NCBI GenBank assembly: GCA_027310665.1
Contig: DAIDAJ010000005.1
Location: 42,195-106,194 of the forward strand
Reading direction: 5' to 3'
DNA: 64,000 nucleotides
DNA from: Sideroxydans sp.
Lineage (GTDB): Bacteria > Pseudomonadota > Gammaproteobacteria > Burkholderiales > Gallionellaceae
In this document: positions 46,413 to 55,587 of the stretch, piece after piece
Layout: each line of letters opens with the position of its first letter
Position numbering within the stretch: the first letter of the stretch is position 1
The notes under the pieces: generated by a model
Seen by the model: only the letters and a program-made list of their open reading frames with translations
What the model was told of the DNA's origin: nothing
The model's database searches: none
Made by a program: the position numbers and the translations under genes

Positions 46413-49400
46413 ATGCAACCTACCTTCGTTCACCTTCGTCTGCATAGCGAATATTCCATCGCCGACGGCATCGTGCGCATCGGCGAAGCAGTAGGGGCGG
46501 CGAAGGCAGACGGCATGCCTGCGTTGGCGCTCACTGACTTGTCCAACGTCTTCGGGCTGGTGAAGTTCTACAAAGAGACGCGCGGCGCGGGCATCAAGCC
46601 TGTCGTTGGCTGCGACGTGTTCGTGACCAATGACGCGGTGCGCGACCAGCCATACCGTCTATTGCTGTTGTGCCAATCCCACGCGGGTTATCTGCGCCTG
46701 TGCGAGCTGATCACCCAGGCTTATCTGGAGAACCAGTATCGCGGCCGTCCCGAGATCCGCAAACAGTGGTTGCGCGAGGGAACGGACGGGCTGATCGCCC
46801 TTTCCGGGGCGCACTTGGGCGAAGTCGGGGCGACGCTGATGAATGGCAATGCGGCGAGCGCGAAAGTCGTCGCGCAGGAATATGCCGGACTGTTCCCCAA
46901 CCGTTTTTATCTGGAAGTGCAGCGCTACGGCGCGGCGCGCGAGGAGGCGCATCTGCGCGATACGGTGAAGCTGGCCGCCGAACTGGCGCTACCGGTCGTC
47001 GCCACGCATCCGGTGCAATTCCTGACTATCGACGACTTCAAGGCGCACGAGGCGCGCGTGTGCATCGCCGAAGGCTATGTGCTGAACGACAAGCGCCGTG
47101 TGAAGCAATTCACCGCGCAGCAATATTTCAAGTCGCAGGCCGAGATGGCGAAGCTGTTCGCCGACCTGCCGGAAGCGCTGCAGAACAGCGTGGAGATCGC
47201 GAAGCGCTGCAACCTCACGCTGAAACTTGGCAAGCCGCACCTGCCGGACTTCCCCACGCCCAACGGCGAGACACTGGACGACTTCCTGCGCAGCGAATCG
47301 CAACGCGGACTGCAGGAACGCATGCTGCATCTGTATCCGGACGAAGCGCTGCGCGCGGCCAAGATGCCGGAGTACCAGGAACGGCTGGCATTCGAGACAG
47401 AGACCATCATCACGATGGGTTTCCCCGGCTACTTCCTGATCGTGGCCGACTTCATCCGCTGGGCCAAATCTTTCCGCGACGAGAAATTTCCCAATGGCGT
47501 GCCGGTGGGTCCCGGCCGCGGTTCCGGTGCGGGCTCGCTGGTGGCCTATTCGCTGGGCATCACCGATCTCGACCCGCTGCGCTACGAACTGCTGTTCGAG
47601 CGTTTCCTGAATCCGGAGCGCGTCTCCATGCCCGACTTCGACGTGGACTTCTGCCAGGACGGGCGCGAGCGCGTCATCGAATATGTGCGCCACAAATACG
47701 GCGTGCAGAACGTGTCGCAGATCGCTACCTTCGGCACCATGGCTTCCAAGGGCGTGATCCGCGACGTCGGACGCGTGCTGGATTTCCCCTATGGCCTGTG
47801 CGACAGGCTCTCCAAGCTGGTGCCGGTGGAAGGCGTGAAACCGGTGTCGCTGGCGAAGGCACGCGAAATGGAGCCGGAGTTCAACGCCGTCATCGCCAGC
47901 GAAGAGGGTGTGGAAGAATTGATGGAACTGGGCATGCGCCTCGAAGACCTGACGCGCAACGTCGGCATGCACGCCGGCGGGGTGCTGATCGCGCCCGGCA
48001 AGCTCACCGACTTCTGCCCCTTGTACTGTGCCGAGGGCAGCGAGAGCACGGTGAGCCAGTACGACAAGGACGACGTGGAAGCCGTCGGCCTGGTGAAGTT
48101 CGACTTCCTCGGGTTGCGCACGCTGACCATCATCGATTGGGCGGTGCGGTACATCAAGGATTCAGGAATTGGGATTTCGGATTTGGGAGGTGGTGGCGCT
48201 GAAGCAGGCGCGGAGGCCAAATCCAAAATCCAAAATCCAAAATCCTTCAACATCGACACCATCCCCCTCGACGACAAGGAAACCTACGACCGCATCTTCA
48301 AGACAGCGAACACGACCGCCGTTTTCCAGTTCGAATCTCGCGGCATGAAGGACACGCTGGTGAAGGCAAAGCCGGATTGCCTGGAAGACCTCATTGCCCT
48401 GAACGCCCTGTACCGGCCGGGCCCGATGGATTTCATTCCCGACTTCATCAACTGCAAGCACGGGCGCCAGCAGGTGATCCTGCCGCATCCGTTGCTGGAG
48501 AAGGTGGTCGGCAATACCTACGGCATCATGGTGTACCAGGAACAGGTGATGCAGTCGGCACAGGTGGTGGCGGGATACAGCCTGGGCGGCGCGGACATGC
48601 TGCGGCGTGCGATGGGCAAGAAGAAGCCGGAGGAGATGGCCGAGCAGCGCGGCATCTTCGTGGCCGGTGCAGCCAAAAACGGCATCGACGAGAAGAAGGC
48701 GAACGAGATCTTCGACACGATGGAGAAGTTCGCGGGCTACGGTTTCAACAAGTCGCACGCCGCAGCGTATTCCCTCGTGGCGTACCAGACCGCGTATCTC
48801 AAATGTCACTACCCGGCCGCGTTCATGGCATCGACCATGACCTCGGAAATGGTGAACACCGACAAGGTCAGTTTCTTCTACCAGGATACCGTGCAGCAAG
48901 GGCTGACCATCCTGGCGCCGAACATCAACTCGTCGTGCTTCCGTTTCCAGCCGGTGGATGCAAAGACCATCGCCTACGGCCTTGGCGCGATCAAGGGCAC
49001 GGGCGAAGGCGCGGTGGAGAACATCGTCGCGGCGCGCGCGGTGGGGCCGTTCAGAGACTTGTTCGACTTCTGCCGCCGCGTGGACAAGCGTATCGTCAAT
49101 CGTCGCACCATCGAAGCGCTGATCCGTGCGGGCGCATTCGACAGCATCAACGACCATCGCTATCAGCTGCTTGCCTCGCTGGATGCGGCACTGGGCAGCG
49201 CCGAGCAGCATGCGCGCGCCGCCAACCAGAACAGTCTGTTCGGCGACGACGAGAGCGTCGACATGCCGGTGCAGATGGCGGATGTGCCACGCTGGAAGAT
49301 GCGGGAGCAACTGGCGCAGGAAAAAACTGCGCTGGGTTTCTATCTCAGCGGGCATCCTTATCAGGAGTTCGCGGCGGAACTGTCGCATTTTGTGAAGCAC

Positions 49401-49985
49401 AAACTGGCCGACATCACTCCCGACATCATCACCCCGCCCAGCGGCAACGGCGGTGGTTACGGCGGCGGGCGGCGGAATAACGCCAAGGCGCTGGTACTGG
49501 CGGGCATGGTCAGCGGCGTGCGCATCATCCAGACGCGGCGGGGCAAGATGGCGGTGCTGACGCTGGACGACGGCAGCGCCGCGCTTGAGGTGGTGGTATT
49601 CAGCGAGCTGTTTGACGCCAACCGCACCTGGATACGCGACGACGAGTTGCTGGTGGTGAACGGCAAGGCGGAATTGGATGCCTACTCCGGCAGCATGCGC
49701 GTCACCGCCGAGGAACTGTTCGACTTTGCCTCCGCCCGTGCGGCGTTTGCCAAGCGGCTGGACATCGACTGCTCGATGGATGCGCGCATCCGTGTGTCGC
49801 AACTGGCGGAACTGCTCAAGCCATGGTGCGGCGGAAAATGTCCGGTGCAGATCAATTACCGCAACCTCATCGGCAGCGCCTCGCTGCGAGCGGCGGATGA
49901 ATGGCAGGTCACCTTGCCGGACGAATTGCTCGACGGATTGCGTGCGATGTGCGGTGCGCAGAACGTGCAGGTCGTCTACGCATAA
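46413..49985 (+). CDS. dnaE: DNA polymerase III alpha subunit
   Basis: 1190 residues. An N-terminal PHP domain (FVHLRLHSEYSIADG), catalytic palm with PDFDVDFCQDGRE (Asp408/Asp410, with a third Asp later), fingers, the helix-hairpin-helix region and a C-terminal OB fold (VLTLDDGSAALEVVVFSELF). It is the replicative polymerase. ATG 46413 is preferred to TTG 46401. Residues about 582-611 are encoded by a 7-bp-period palindrome (48158-48245). They insert a Gly/Ala/Lys-rich stretch between LTIIDWAVRYIKDSG and FNIDTIPLDDKETYD. That junction is variable in the family, so the protein can still be functional. Confidence 0.96.
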   Translation: MQPTFVHLRLHSEYSIADGIVRIGEAVGAAKADGMPALALTDLSNVFGLVKFYKETRGAGIKPVVGCDVFVTNDAVRDQPYRLLLLCQSHAGYLRLCELITQAYLENQYRGRPEIRKQWLREGTDGLIALSGAHLGEVGATLMNGNAASAKVVAQEYAGLFPNRFYLEVQRYGAAREEAHLRDTVKLAAELALPVVATHPVQFLTIDDFKAHEARVCIAEGYVLNDKRRVKQFTAQQYFKSQAEMAKLFADLPEALQNSVEIAKRCNLTLKLGKPHLPDFPTPNGETLDDFLRSESQRGLQERMLHLYPDEALRAAKMPEYQERLAFETETIITMGFPGYFLIVADFIRWAKSFRDEKFPNGVPVGPGRGSGAGSLVAYSLGITDLDPLRYELLFERFLNPERVSMPDFDVDFCQDGRERVIEYVRHKYGVQNVSQIATFGTMASKGVIRDVGRVLDFPYGLCDRLSKLVPVEGVKPVSLAKAREMEPEFNAVIASEEGVEELMELGMRLEDLTRNVGMHAGGVLIAPGKLTDFCPLYCAEGSESTVSQYDKDDVEAVGLVKFDFLGLRTLTIIDWAVRYIKDSGIGISDLGGGGAEAGAEAKSKIQNPKSFNIDTIPLDDKETYDRIFKTANTTAVFQFESRGMKDTLVKAKPDCLEDLIALNALYRPGPMDFIPDFINCKHGRQQVILPHPLLEKVVGNTYGIMVYQEQVMQSAQVVAGYSLGGADMLRRAMGKKKPEEMAEQRGIFVAGAAKNGIDEKKANEIFDTMEKFAGYGFNKSHAAAYSLVAYQTAYLKCHYPAAFMASTMTSEMVNTDKVSFFYQDTVQQGLTILAPNINSSCFRFQPVDAKTIAYGLGAIKGTGEGAVENIVAARAVGPFRDLFDFCRRVDKRIVNRRTIEALIRAGAFDSINDHRYQLLASLDAALGSAEQHARAANQNSLFGDDESVDMPVQMADVPRWKMREQLAQEKTALGFYLSGHPYQEFAAELSHFVKHKLADITPDIITPPSGNGGGYGGGRRNNAKALVLAGMVSGVRIIQTRRGKMAVLTLDDGSAALEVVVFSELFDANRTWIRDDELLVVNGKAELDAYSGSMRVTAEELFDFASARAAFAKRLDIDCSMDARIRVSQLAELLKPWCGGKCPVQINYRNLIGSASLRAADEWQVTLPDELLDGLRAMCGAQNVQVVYA
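48158..48245. repeat. 7-bp-period palindrome (GGATTTG type) inside dnaE
   Basis: The left arm is GGATTCA, GGAATTG, GGATTTC, GGATTTG (48158-48185). The right arm is CAAATCC, AAAATCC, AAAATCC, AAAATCC (about 48218-48245). The spacer is Gly/Ala-coding. It is fully open in the dnaE frame. Same period as 5970-6045, and both are built of units beginning GGAT. Confidence 0.85.
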
Positions 49986-50184
49986 CCCTGTTTTTTGCTC
50001 TGTTAATGCCTTGTATCTCCATTAGTGTGTGCTACCGTACAGACTGTTTCGGGCCTGCCTTGTTACTCTTGTAGCCCGATGGGTTTGTGGGAGCTCGCGT
50101 TTCTCCGTAAGAAGTTCAGGGATCAGCTGAAACAATGCCTCGATGCGCGCAGAGGCGCGGGTCAAATAATAAACAGGGACTCTG

Positions 50185-50898
50185 ATGTCGCACCACCATA
50201 ACCCGAACCAGAATCGTCTGCTGGCCGCGCTGCGTCCGGACGAGCTTCAGGAATTGCTTCCGCATCTGCAGGTTGTTCACCTCAAGGCTGGCGAGCAGCT
50301 TGCCAAGTCGGGCGAACGGCTGAGCAACGTGTACTTTCCGATTGATAGCGCGATTGCGCTGTTCTACCGGCTGGAAAGCGGCGAGTCGGCGGGCGTTGCC
50401 GTTGTCGGAAACGAGGGGATGTTCAGCGTGGCGGAGGTGTTGGGCGGCGCGGCCATGCCTTATTGGGCGACCGTGGAGACTTCCGGGCATGTTTTTCAGG
50501 TAACGTCGGACACGCTGAGCGAGATGAACGGGCGCATGGCAAGTTTGCGCGATACTTTGCTGCTCTATGCGCAAGCCTCGCTGACCCAGATTTCTCAGAC
50601 GGTGGTGTGCGAAAAGCACCACTCTCTGACTCAGCAGCTGTGCCAGCATCTGCTGCTGATCAACGACAAGTCGCTTTCCGACGATTTCCGGCTCACGCAC
50701 GAGGCGATCGCCAACATGCTGGGCGTGCGCCGGGAGAGCATTACCGAGACGGCGGGCGAATTGCGCGATCTGGGATTGATCGACTACAACCGGGGGCATA
50801 TCAAGGTGTTGAACCGTCCCCGGCTGGAACAGATGTGTTGCGAATGTTACGCCGTGGTGCGGGACGAGTTCACGCGACTATTGGGTGGAGTGCGATAG
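50185..50898 (+). CDS. Crp/Fnr-family transcriptional regulator
   Basis: 237 residues. A cyclic-nucleotide-binding-like beta barrel (about 15-130: VHLKAGEQLAKSGERLSNVYFPIDSAIAL) is followed by a dimer helix and a C-terminal winged helix (about 160-230, LTHEAIANMLGVRRESITETAGELRDLGLIDYNRGHIKVL). There is no FNR cysteine cluster at the N-terminus and no classic cAMP-binding arginine, so the ligand is unknown. This subgroup often carries VVGNEGM. It precedes the CBS-PAS-GGDEF-EAL gene by 46 bases. The 199-base gap before it (49986-50184) shows no terminator I can support. Confidence 0.88.
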   Translation: MSHHHNPNQNRLLAALRPDELQELLPHLQVVHLKAGEQLAKSGERLSNVYFPIDSAIALFYRLESGESAGVAVVGNEGMFSVAEVLGGAAMPYWATVETSGHVFQVTSDTLSEMNGRMASLRDTLLLYAQASLTQISQTVVCEKHHSLTQQLCQHLLLINDKSLSDDFRLTHEAIANMLGVRRESITETAGELRDLGLIDYNRGHIKVLNRPRLEQMCCECYAVVRDEFTRLLGGVR

Positions 50899-50944
50899 CG
50901 TTCTCCTGCTGCGAAAAGACGCTTGTGGGCGGGTTGTACATACA

Positions 50945-53900
50945 ATGAACACACAACAACGATTGATCGACATCGCCACGCGGGACGTCACCTGCCTTCC
51001 GCTCGATTCCACCCTCGGCGAAGCTGCGCTCCTCATGGCGCAGCGCCGTTTCTCTTCCATCGTGGTGACCGACAAGGCCCAACATCCGGTGGGCATCGTT
51101 ACCGAACGCAACATCCTGCACGCCATGCGTGCTTCCTCTCCGCTTGAAACCCCGTTGCGTACCGGCATGTCTGCGCCTGTTGTCGTCGTTCCATGTGCGA
51201 TGGACTGCCTGGATGCCTATCAGGTCTGCCTTCGCGAAGGGATCCGTCATCTGGTGGTGGTGGGTGACGACGGTGCGGTCGCCGGCGTGGTCAGCGAAAC
51301 GGATTTTCGCTTGCACCTGAATCTCAGCGCGCTGGCGGGACGGCGGCAGCTTATTTCGGTTGCGCAACGTGCCGTTCCGAGCCTGCCGCCCCACAGCAGC
51401 CTGATGCAGGGACTCAATCTGATGCAGGCGGAGCGCGCGAGCTGCGTGGTGGTGGTCGAAAACGAAAAGCCCGTGGGTATCGTGACCGAAAGAGATGTTG
51501 TGCGTTTCTACGCGAGCGAAGCGGAACGGGTCGCGGTCCCGCTCGCGGACGTGATGACATCGCCGGTGCTGACGATCTCCAGCGACGCCACCATCAACCA
51601 TGCGGCCGAGCAGATGCTGGAAAAGAAAGTGCGGCATCTGGCATTGGTCGACGACACGGGCCGCATGGTCGGCCTGGCCGACGAGCACGACCTGACCCGG
51701 ACCATGGCATCCGGGCTGCTGGACGAAAAGTTCCAGGTGGACGAGATATTCCTGCGGACCTTCGTCGACACCATTCCCGACCTGGTCTGGCTGAAGGATA
51801 CCGAAGGTGTCTATCTCGCATGCAACCGGCGATTCCAGCATTTATACGGTGCGGAAGAGAAAGACATCGTCGGCAAGTCCGACCGGGATTTCGTGGAGCA
51901 GGATACGGCCGATGCCTTTCGCAAGAACGACCTGAAGGCGATGCAGGAGGACCGGTCGATCTTCAACGAAGAATGGCTGACCTTCGCGGCAGACGGATAT
52001 CGCGGATTGTTTGAAACCATCAAGACGCCGATGCGTGATAGTCAGGGACAGCTGATCGGGGTGCTGGGCGTATCGCGCGACATCACCCGCCGCAAACAGA
52101 CTGCGCAGCAGCTGGATAACTATCGGCAACGCCTGGAAGGACTGGTCGTGGAAGAATCGACCAAGTTCCGCGCGCTGGTGGAACAGTCGCTGGTCGGCAT
52201 TTACATCATTCAGGATGGCTTTTTCCGCTATGCCAACCCCGGTTTGCTCGATATGTTCGGCTACGACTCGGCGGATCAGCTCGTTGATGCGATTCCCGCC
52301 ATTCAATTCGTCAAGGCCGAGGACAGGGCGCTGGTCGAGGAGAATCTCCGGCGTCGGTTCGACGGCGAGGTGAATGCGATGAGTTACAGCTTTACCGTCT
52401 ACAAGAGGGATGGCACCGCGATGGTTGTCGATGCGCATGGGCGCCGGATCGAGTATCAGGGGAGGCCTGCCGTCATCGGCACGCTGGTGGACATCACCGA
52501 GATGCGGCGCACCAAGGAAGAACTCGGCCGCATGGTCGAGGAGAAATCGGCCAGATTGCGCCAGAGCGAAGAACTGCTGCGCACCCTGATCGAGGCGATC
52601 CCCGACCCCATCCAGTTCAAGGACGGCGAAGGGCGATGGCTGGAATCCAACCAGTCGGCATTGCATGCGTTTGGCCTGAAAGAAACCGGTTGGCAGGGCA
52701 AGACCGATCTGGAACTTGCCGATATTGCAGATGCGCATTACCGGGCCGCGCTGTTGCACCGCCACGAGACCGACAACGCTGCCTGGCGAAGCGACGGCAT
52801 TTCGCGCGTTGAAGAGATCGTTCTGCTGCCGGACGGCGGTGAACTGAATTTCGATGTCATCAGGAAGCCGTTGTTCTCCGAACAGGGGCGGCGCAAGGGA
52901 CTGGTCATCATCGGGCGCGACATCACCGAGCTAAAGCGGGCGGAGGCCGGATTGCGCATCACCGCGAGCGTGTTCGACAACAGCCAGGAAGCGATCGTCA
53001 TCACCGACGCGGACAATCTCATCGTCAACGTCAACCCGGCATTCACGCATATCACCGGCTACAGCCGCGAAGAGGTGCTGGGCCGGAATCCCCGGCTGCT
53101 GAGTTCCGGCCACCAGGACAGCTCGTTCTACGACGATATGTGGGCGGCGCTGCAGGAGGAGGGTGCCTGGCGCGGCGAGATATGGAACCGACGCAAGAAC
53201 GGGGAGATCTATGCCGAGCTGCTTTCCATCTCGGTCATCCGCGACGATGCAGGCAAGGTGCAGCGCCATGTCGCGGTGTTTTCCGACATCACCTATTTCA
53301 AGGCGCATGAAGCCGAGCTGAGCCGCGTCGCCAATTACGATGCGCTCACGGGTATCCCCAATCGCCGCCTGCTCATGGATCGCCTGGGACAGTCCGTCGC
53401 GCACGCACGGCGCAGCGGCAGGATGCTGGCCATCTGCTATATCGATCTCGACGGTTTCAAGGTCGTCAACGATCGCCATGGTCACGAGACGGGGGACCGG
53501 CTGCTGGTGGATATCACGCGGCGGCTGCAGGAAATCCTGCGCGAGGGCGATACCCTGGCCCGTCTCGGCGGAGATGAATTCGTGGTGCTGTTCAACGAAC
53601 TGTCACAGGAGTCCGAGTGCTTTCAGGTGCTGGACCGCATCACGCAGACGATTGCGGCGCCCATGCAGTTCGGCGGGTTCCAGGTTGCCGTGTCGGCCAG
53701 CATCGGTGTCACCTTTTACCCCGCCGACGACGAGGATGGCGACACGCTGCTGCGCCATGCTGACCAGGCCATGTACATCGCCAAACAGAGCGGCAAGAAC
53801 CGCTACCATCTCTATGATGCCGTTTACGACCAGCGCATGCGCCTGCTGCGAGAAACCAGGCAGCGCATTTCGCATGGGCTGGAGGCGGGCGAGTTCGAGT

Positions 53901-54610
53901 TGTACTACCAGCCCATACTGGAGCTGACCACCGGGCGGGTCACCGCAGTGGAAGCGCTGATCCGCTGGAATCACCCGGAACGGGGCTTGTTGCATCCGGA
54001 CGCATTCCTTCCCGGCATCGAGAATTCCGAGATGGAGATCAGGCTGGGCAATTGGGTGACGGATACCGCGCTGGCACAGATCCGGGCATGGATGCAGGCC
54101 GGTGTGGACATGAAAGTCAGCATCAACATCTCCGCGGGCCATTTGCATTCCCCCGATTTTTTCGACGAACTGCAGCGCAGGCTGCGGCAGTATCCTGCAT
54201 TGCCGCGGGGCAGCCTGCAGATCGAAGTGCCGGAGACGGCTGCGCTGGAAAATATCGTACATTCCGCCCAAATCTTCGCAGCCTGCCGCAATGCGGGTGT
54301 CGGGTTTGCCGTGGACGATTTCGGCACGGGCTATTCCGCCATGGCCTGCCTGAGCGAACTCGGCGCAGAGACACTGAAGATTGAACAGGCCTTCATACAA
54401 GGCATGGCCACGAATGAAGGCGACCGGACGCTCGTGCAGGGAGTGATCGCGCTGGCGAAGGCATTCGGCCGGATGACAGTCGCGGAAGGTCTGGAAGATC
54501 CCCGGCTGGCCGGGATTCTCGCCGAGATGGGTTGCGGGTATGCCCAGGGTTACGGCATCGCGCCTCCGATGCGCGCTGGAGAATTTCTTGCGTGGTACGG
54601 GAATCGTTGA
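50945..54610 (+). CDS. Soluble CBS-PAS-GGDEF-EAL multidomain protein
   Basis: 1221 residues, no membrane span. Four CBS motifs (two pairs, about 1-125 and 128-255; e.g. VGIVTERNILHAM and VGIVTERDVVRFY), four PAS-type domains (about 265-390, 410-525, 545-670, 675-795), GGDEF at 875-879 with I-site R866-E-G-D869, and EAL at 1003-1005 with EVPET, DDFGTGYSA, LKIEQAF and AEGLED. CBS pairs usually bind adenine nucleotides, so c-di-GMP turnover may answer to energy state. It lies 46 bases after the Crp/Fnr gene, probably cotranscribed. ATG 50945 is chosen because the upstream extension overlaps that gene. Confidence 0.9.
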   Translation: MNTQQRLIDIATRDVTCLPLDSTLGEAALLMAQRRFSSIVVTDKAQHPVGIVTERNILHAMRASSPLETPLRTGMSAPVVVVPCAMDCLDAYQVCLREGIRHLVVVGDDGAVAGVVSETDFRLHLNLSALAGRRQLISVAQRAVPSLPPHSSLMQGLNLMQAERASCVVVVENEKPVGIVTERDVVRFYASEAERVAVPLADVMTSPVLTISSDATINHAAEQMLEKKVRHLALVDDTGRMVGLADEHDLTRTMASGLLDEKFQVDEIFLRTFVDTIPDLVWLKDTEGVYLACNRRFQHLYGAEEKDIVGKSDRDFVEQDTADAFRKNDLKAMQEDRSIFNEEWLTFAADGYRGLFETIKTPMRDSQGQLIGVLGVSRDITRRKQTAQQLDNYRQRLEGLVVEESTKFRALVEQSLVGIYIIQDGFFRYANPGLLDMFGYDSADQLVDAIPAIQFVKAEDRALVEENLRRRFDGEVNAMSYSFTVYKRDGTAMVVDAHGRRIEYQGRPAVIGTLVDITEMRRTKEELGRMVEEKSARLRQSEELLRTLIEAIPDPIQFKDGEGRWLESNQSALHAFGLKETGWQGKTDLELADIADAHYRAALLHRHETDNAAWRSDGISRVEEIVLLPDGGELNFDVIRKPLFSEQGRRKGLVIIGRDITELKRAEAGLRITASVFDNSQEAIVITDADNLIVNVNPAFTHITGYSREEVLGRNPRLLSSGHQDSSFYDDMWAALQEEGAWRGEIWNRRKNGEIYAELLSISVIRDDAGKVQRHVAVFSDITYFKAHEAELSRVANYDALTGIPNRRLLMDRLGQSVAHARRSGRMLAICYIDLDGFKVVNDRHGHETGDRLLVDITRRLQEILREGDTLARLGGDEFVVLFNELSQESECFQVLDRITQTIAAPMQFGGFQVAVSASIGVTFYPADDEDGDTLLRHADQAMYIAKQSGKNRYHLYDAVYDQRMRLLRETRQRISHGLEAGEFELYYQPILELTTGRVTAVEALIRWNHPERGLLHPDAFLPGIENSEMEIRLGNWVTDTALAQIRAWMQAGVDMKVSINISAGHLHSPDFFDELQRRLRQYPALPRGSLQIEVPETAALENIVHSAQIFAACRNAGVGFAVDDFGTGYSAMACLSELGAETLKIEQAFIQGMATNEGDRTLVQGVIALAKAFGRMTVAEGLEDPRLAGILAEMGCGYAQGYGIAPPMRAGEFLAWYGNR

Positions 54611-54795
54611 ACGGAGCGCTGCTTTTCGATTGTCCTTTCAGGTTACACTCGATTTCTGTCAAGATTCATCCCGGGTTCGACGGAAAGCGGCAACAACACG
54701 CCGCGGTTCCGGGTCCGCTCACGGCCATCCCGGTGCGTTGTCCTTGAATCCCCGCACGGGTTGAAGTTGCAAGTTCAGATCAGGAGTGTCCCCAA

Positions 54796-55416
54796 ATGAC
54801 CAGGATCAACAAAGCGCTGCTCATGATTGTCATCGGGCTTGGTGTCGCCGCATGTTCCACGCCGCCGCCTGCCAAAGTGGAAAAAATGGCCGTGTGCATG
54901 TTTCCGGATTCCGATGATGCGGCTCCGCAGTGGGTATGCGGCGCGCCTGTTGAAGGCATGGCGGCGGGCGCGGTCGGGTCGGCCGCCAGGTCGGATGCGG
55001 GCACCGCCTTCATGAAACAGATCGCCGCGAATGCGGCGCGTGTCGAACTTGCCCAGACCATGAAAGTTCAGGTCGGAAACATGATCGTGCAATACGGCGA
55101 AGCAAGCAGCGCCGGGAGCAAGGAGGCCGTTGACCGCGTGCGCGCGTCTGTTGCCAGGCAGATCACGGATCAAACGTTGTACGGCTCCAGGATATTCAAG
55201 AGCATCATCGCGCCGGACGGGGAGATGTTCGTTGTCGTAGGCCTGGATGAGGCGGGACTGCAGAACATGGCCGAAGCCGCGATCAAGGCGAGCATGAACA
55301 TCGATCAGGCCGCGTGGAAAATATTCCTGGCCCAGAAGAGCCCGGACGAACTGGCTGCAGAAATTGCGGGACGAAAGACAGGATCCGCGAAGGGTACAGA
55401 CGCCGGACAACATTGA
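54796..55416 (+). CDS. LPP20-like lipoprotein
   Basis: 206 residues. Lipobox GVAAC with Cys20. The mature part (about 60-180) has the LPP20 pattern: ARSDAGTAFMKQIAANAARVELAQTMKVQV, then VARQITDQTLYGSRIF and FVVVGLDEAGLQNMAEAAI. Function of such lipoproteins is unknown; outer-membrane anchoring is expected. Ribosome-binding site AGGAG at 54782. It stands alone between the c-di-GMP gene and the hyf cluster. The preceding gap (54611-54795) must contain its promoter, which I could not place. Confidence 0.75.
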   Translation: MTRINKALLMIVIGLGVAACSTPPPAKVEKMAVCMFPDSDDAAPQWVCGAPVEGMAAGAVGSAARSDAGTAFMKQIAANAARVELAQTMKVQVGNMIVQYGEASSAGSKEAVDRVRASVARQITDQTLYGSRIFKSIIAPDGEMFVVVGLDEAGLQNMAEAAIKASMNIDQAAWKIFLAQKSPDELAAEIAGRKTGSAKGTDAGQH

Positions 55417-55506
55417 GCCGGCATCGCGATAGAGTGTTGCGCCGGGCCTGATGACTCGGACGGGTTACCCTGTTGGGGTAGAGCGCCCGAAACGGCGATT
55501 CGTTTC

Positions 55507-55536
55507 TTGAATAGCCTACGAACGCAGGAGTAGAAT
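55507..55536 (+). promoter_or_regulatory. Candidate promoter of hyf-like operon
   Basis: TTGAAT (55507-55512), 18-base spacer, TAGAAT (55531-55536), about 50 bases before the first gene. Four and five of six consensus matches. The only purine-rich ribosome site, GAGGGG at 55565-55570, is unusually far (17 bases) from the hyfB ATG at 55588. Confidence 0.4.
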
Positions 55537-55587
55537 CGCACGCCTGCAAGATGCGCATTCAATTGAGGGGTGTACAAGTAATACCAG

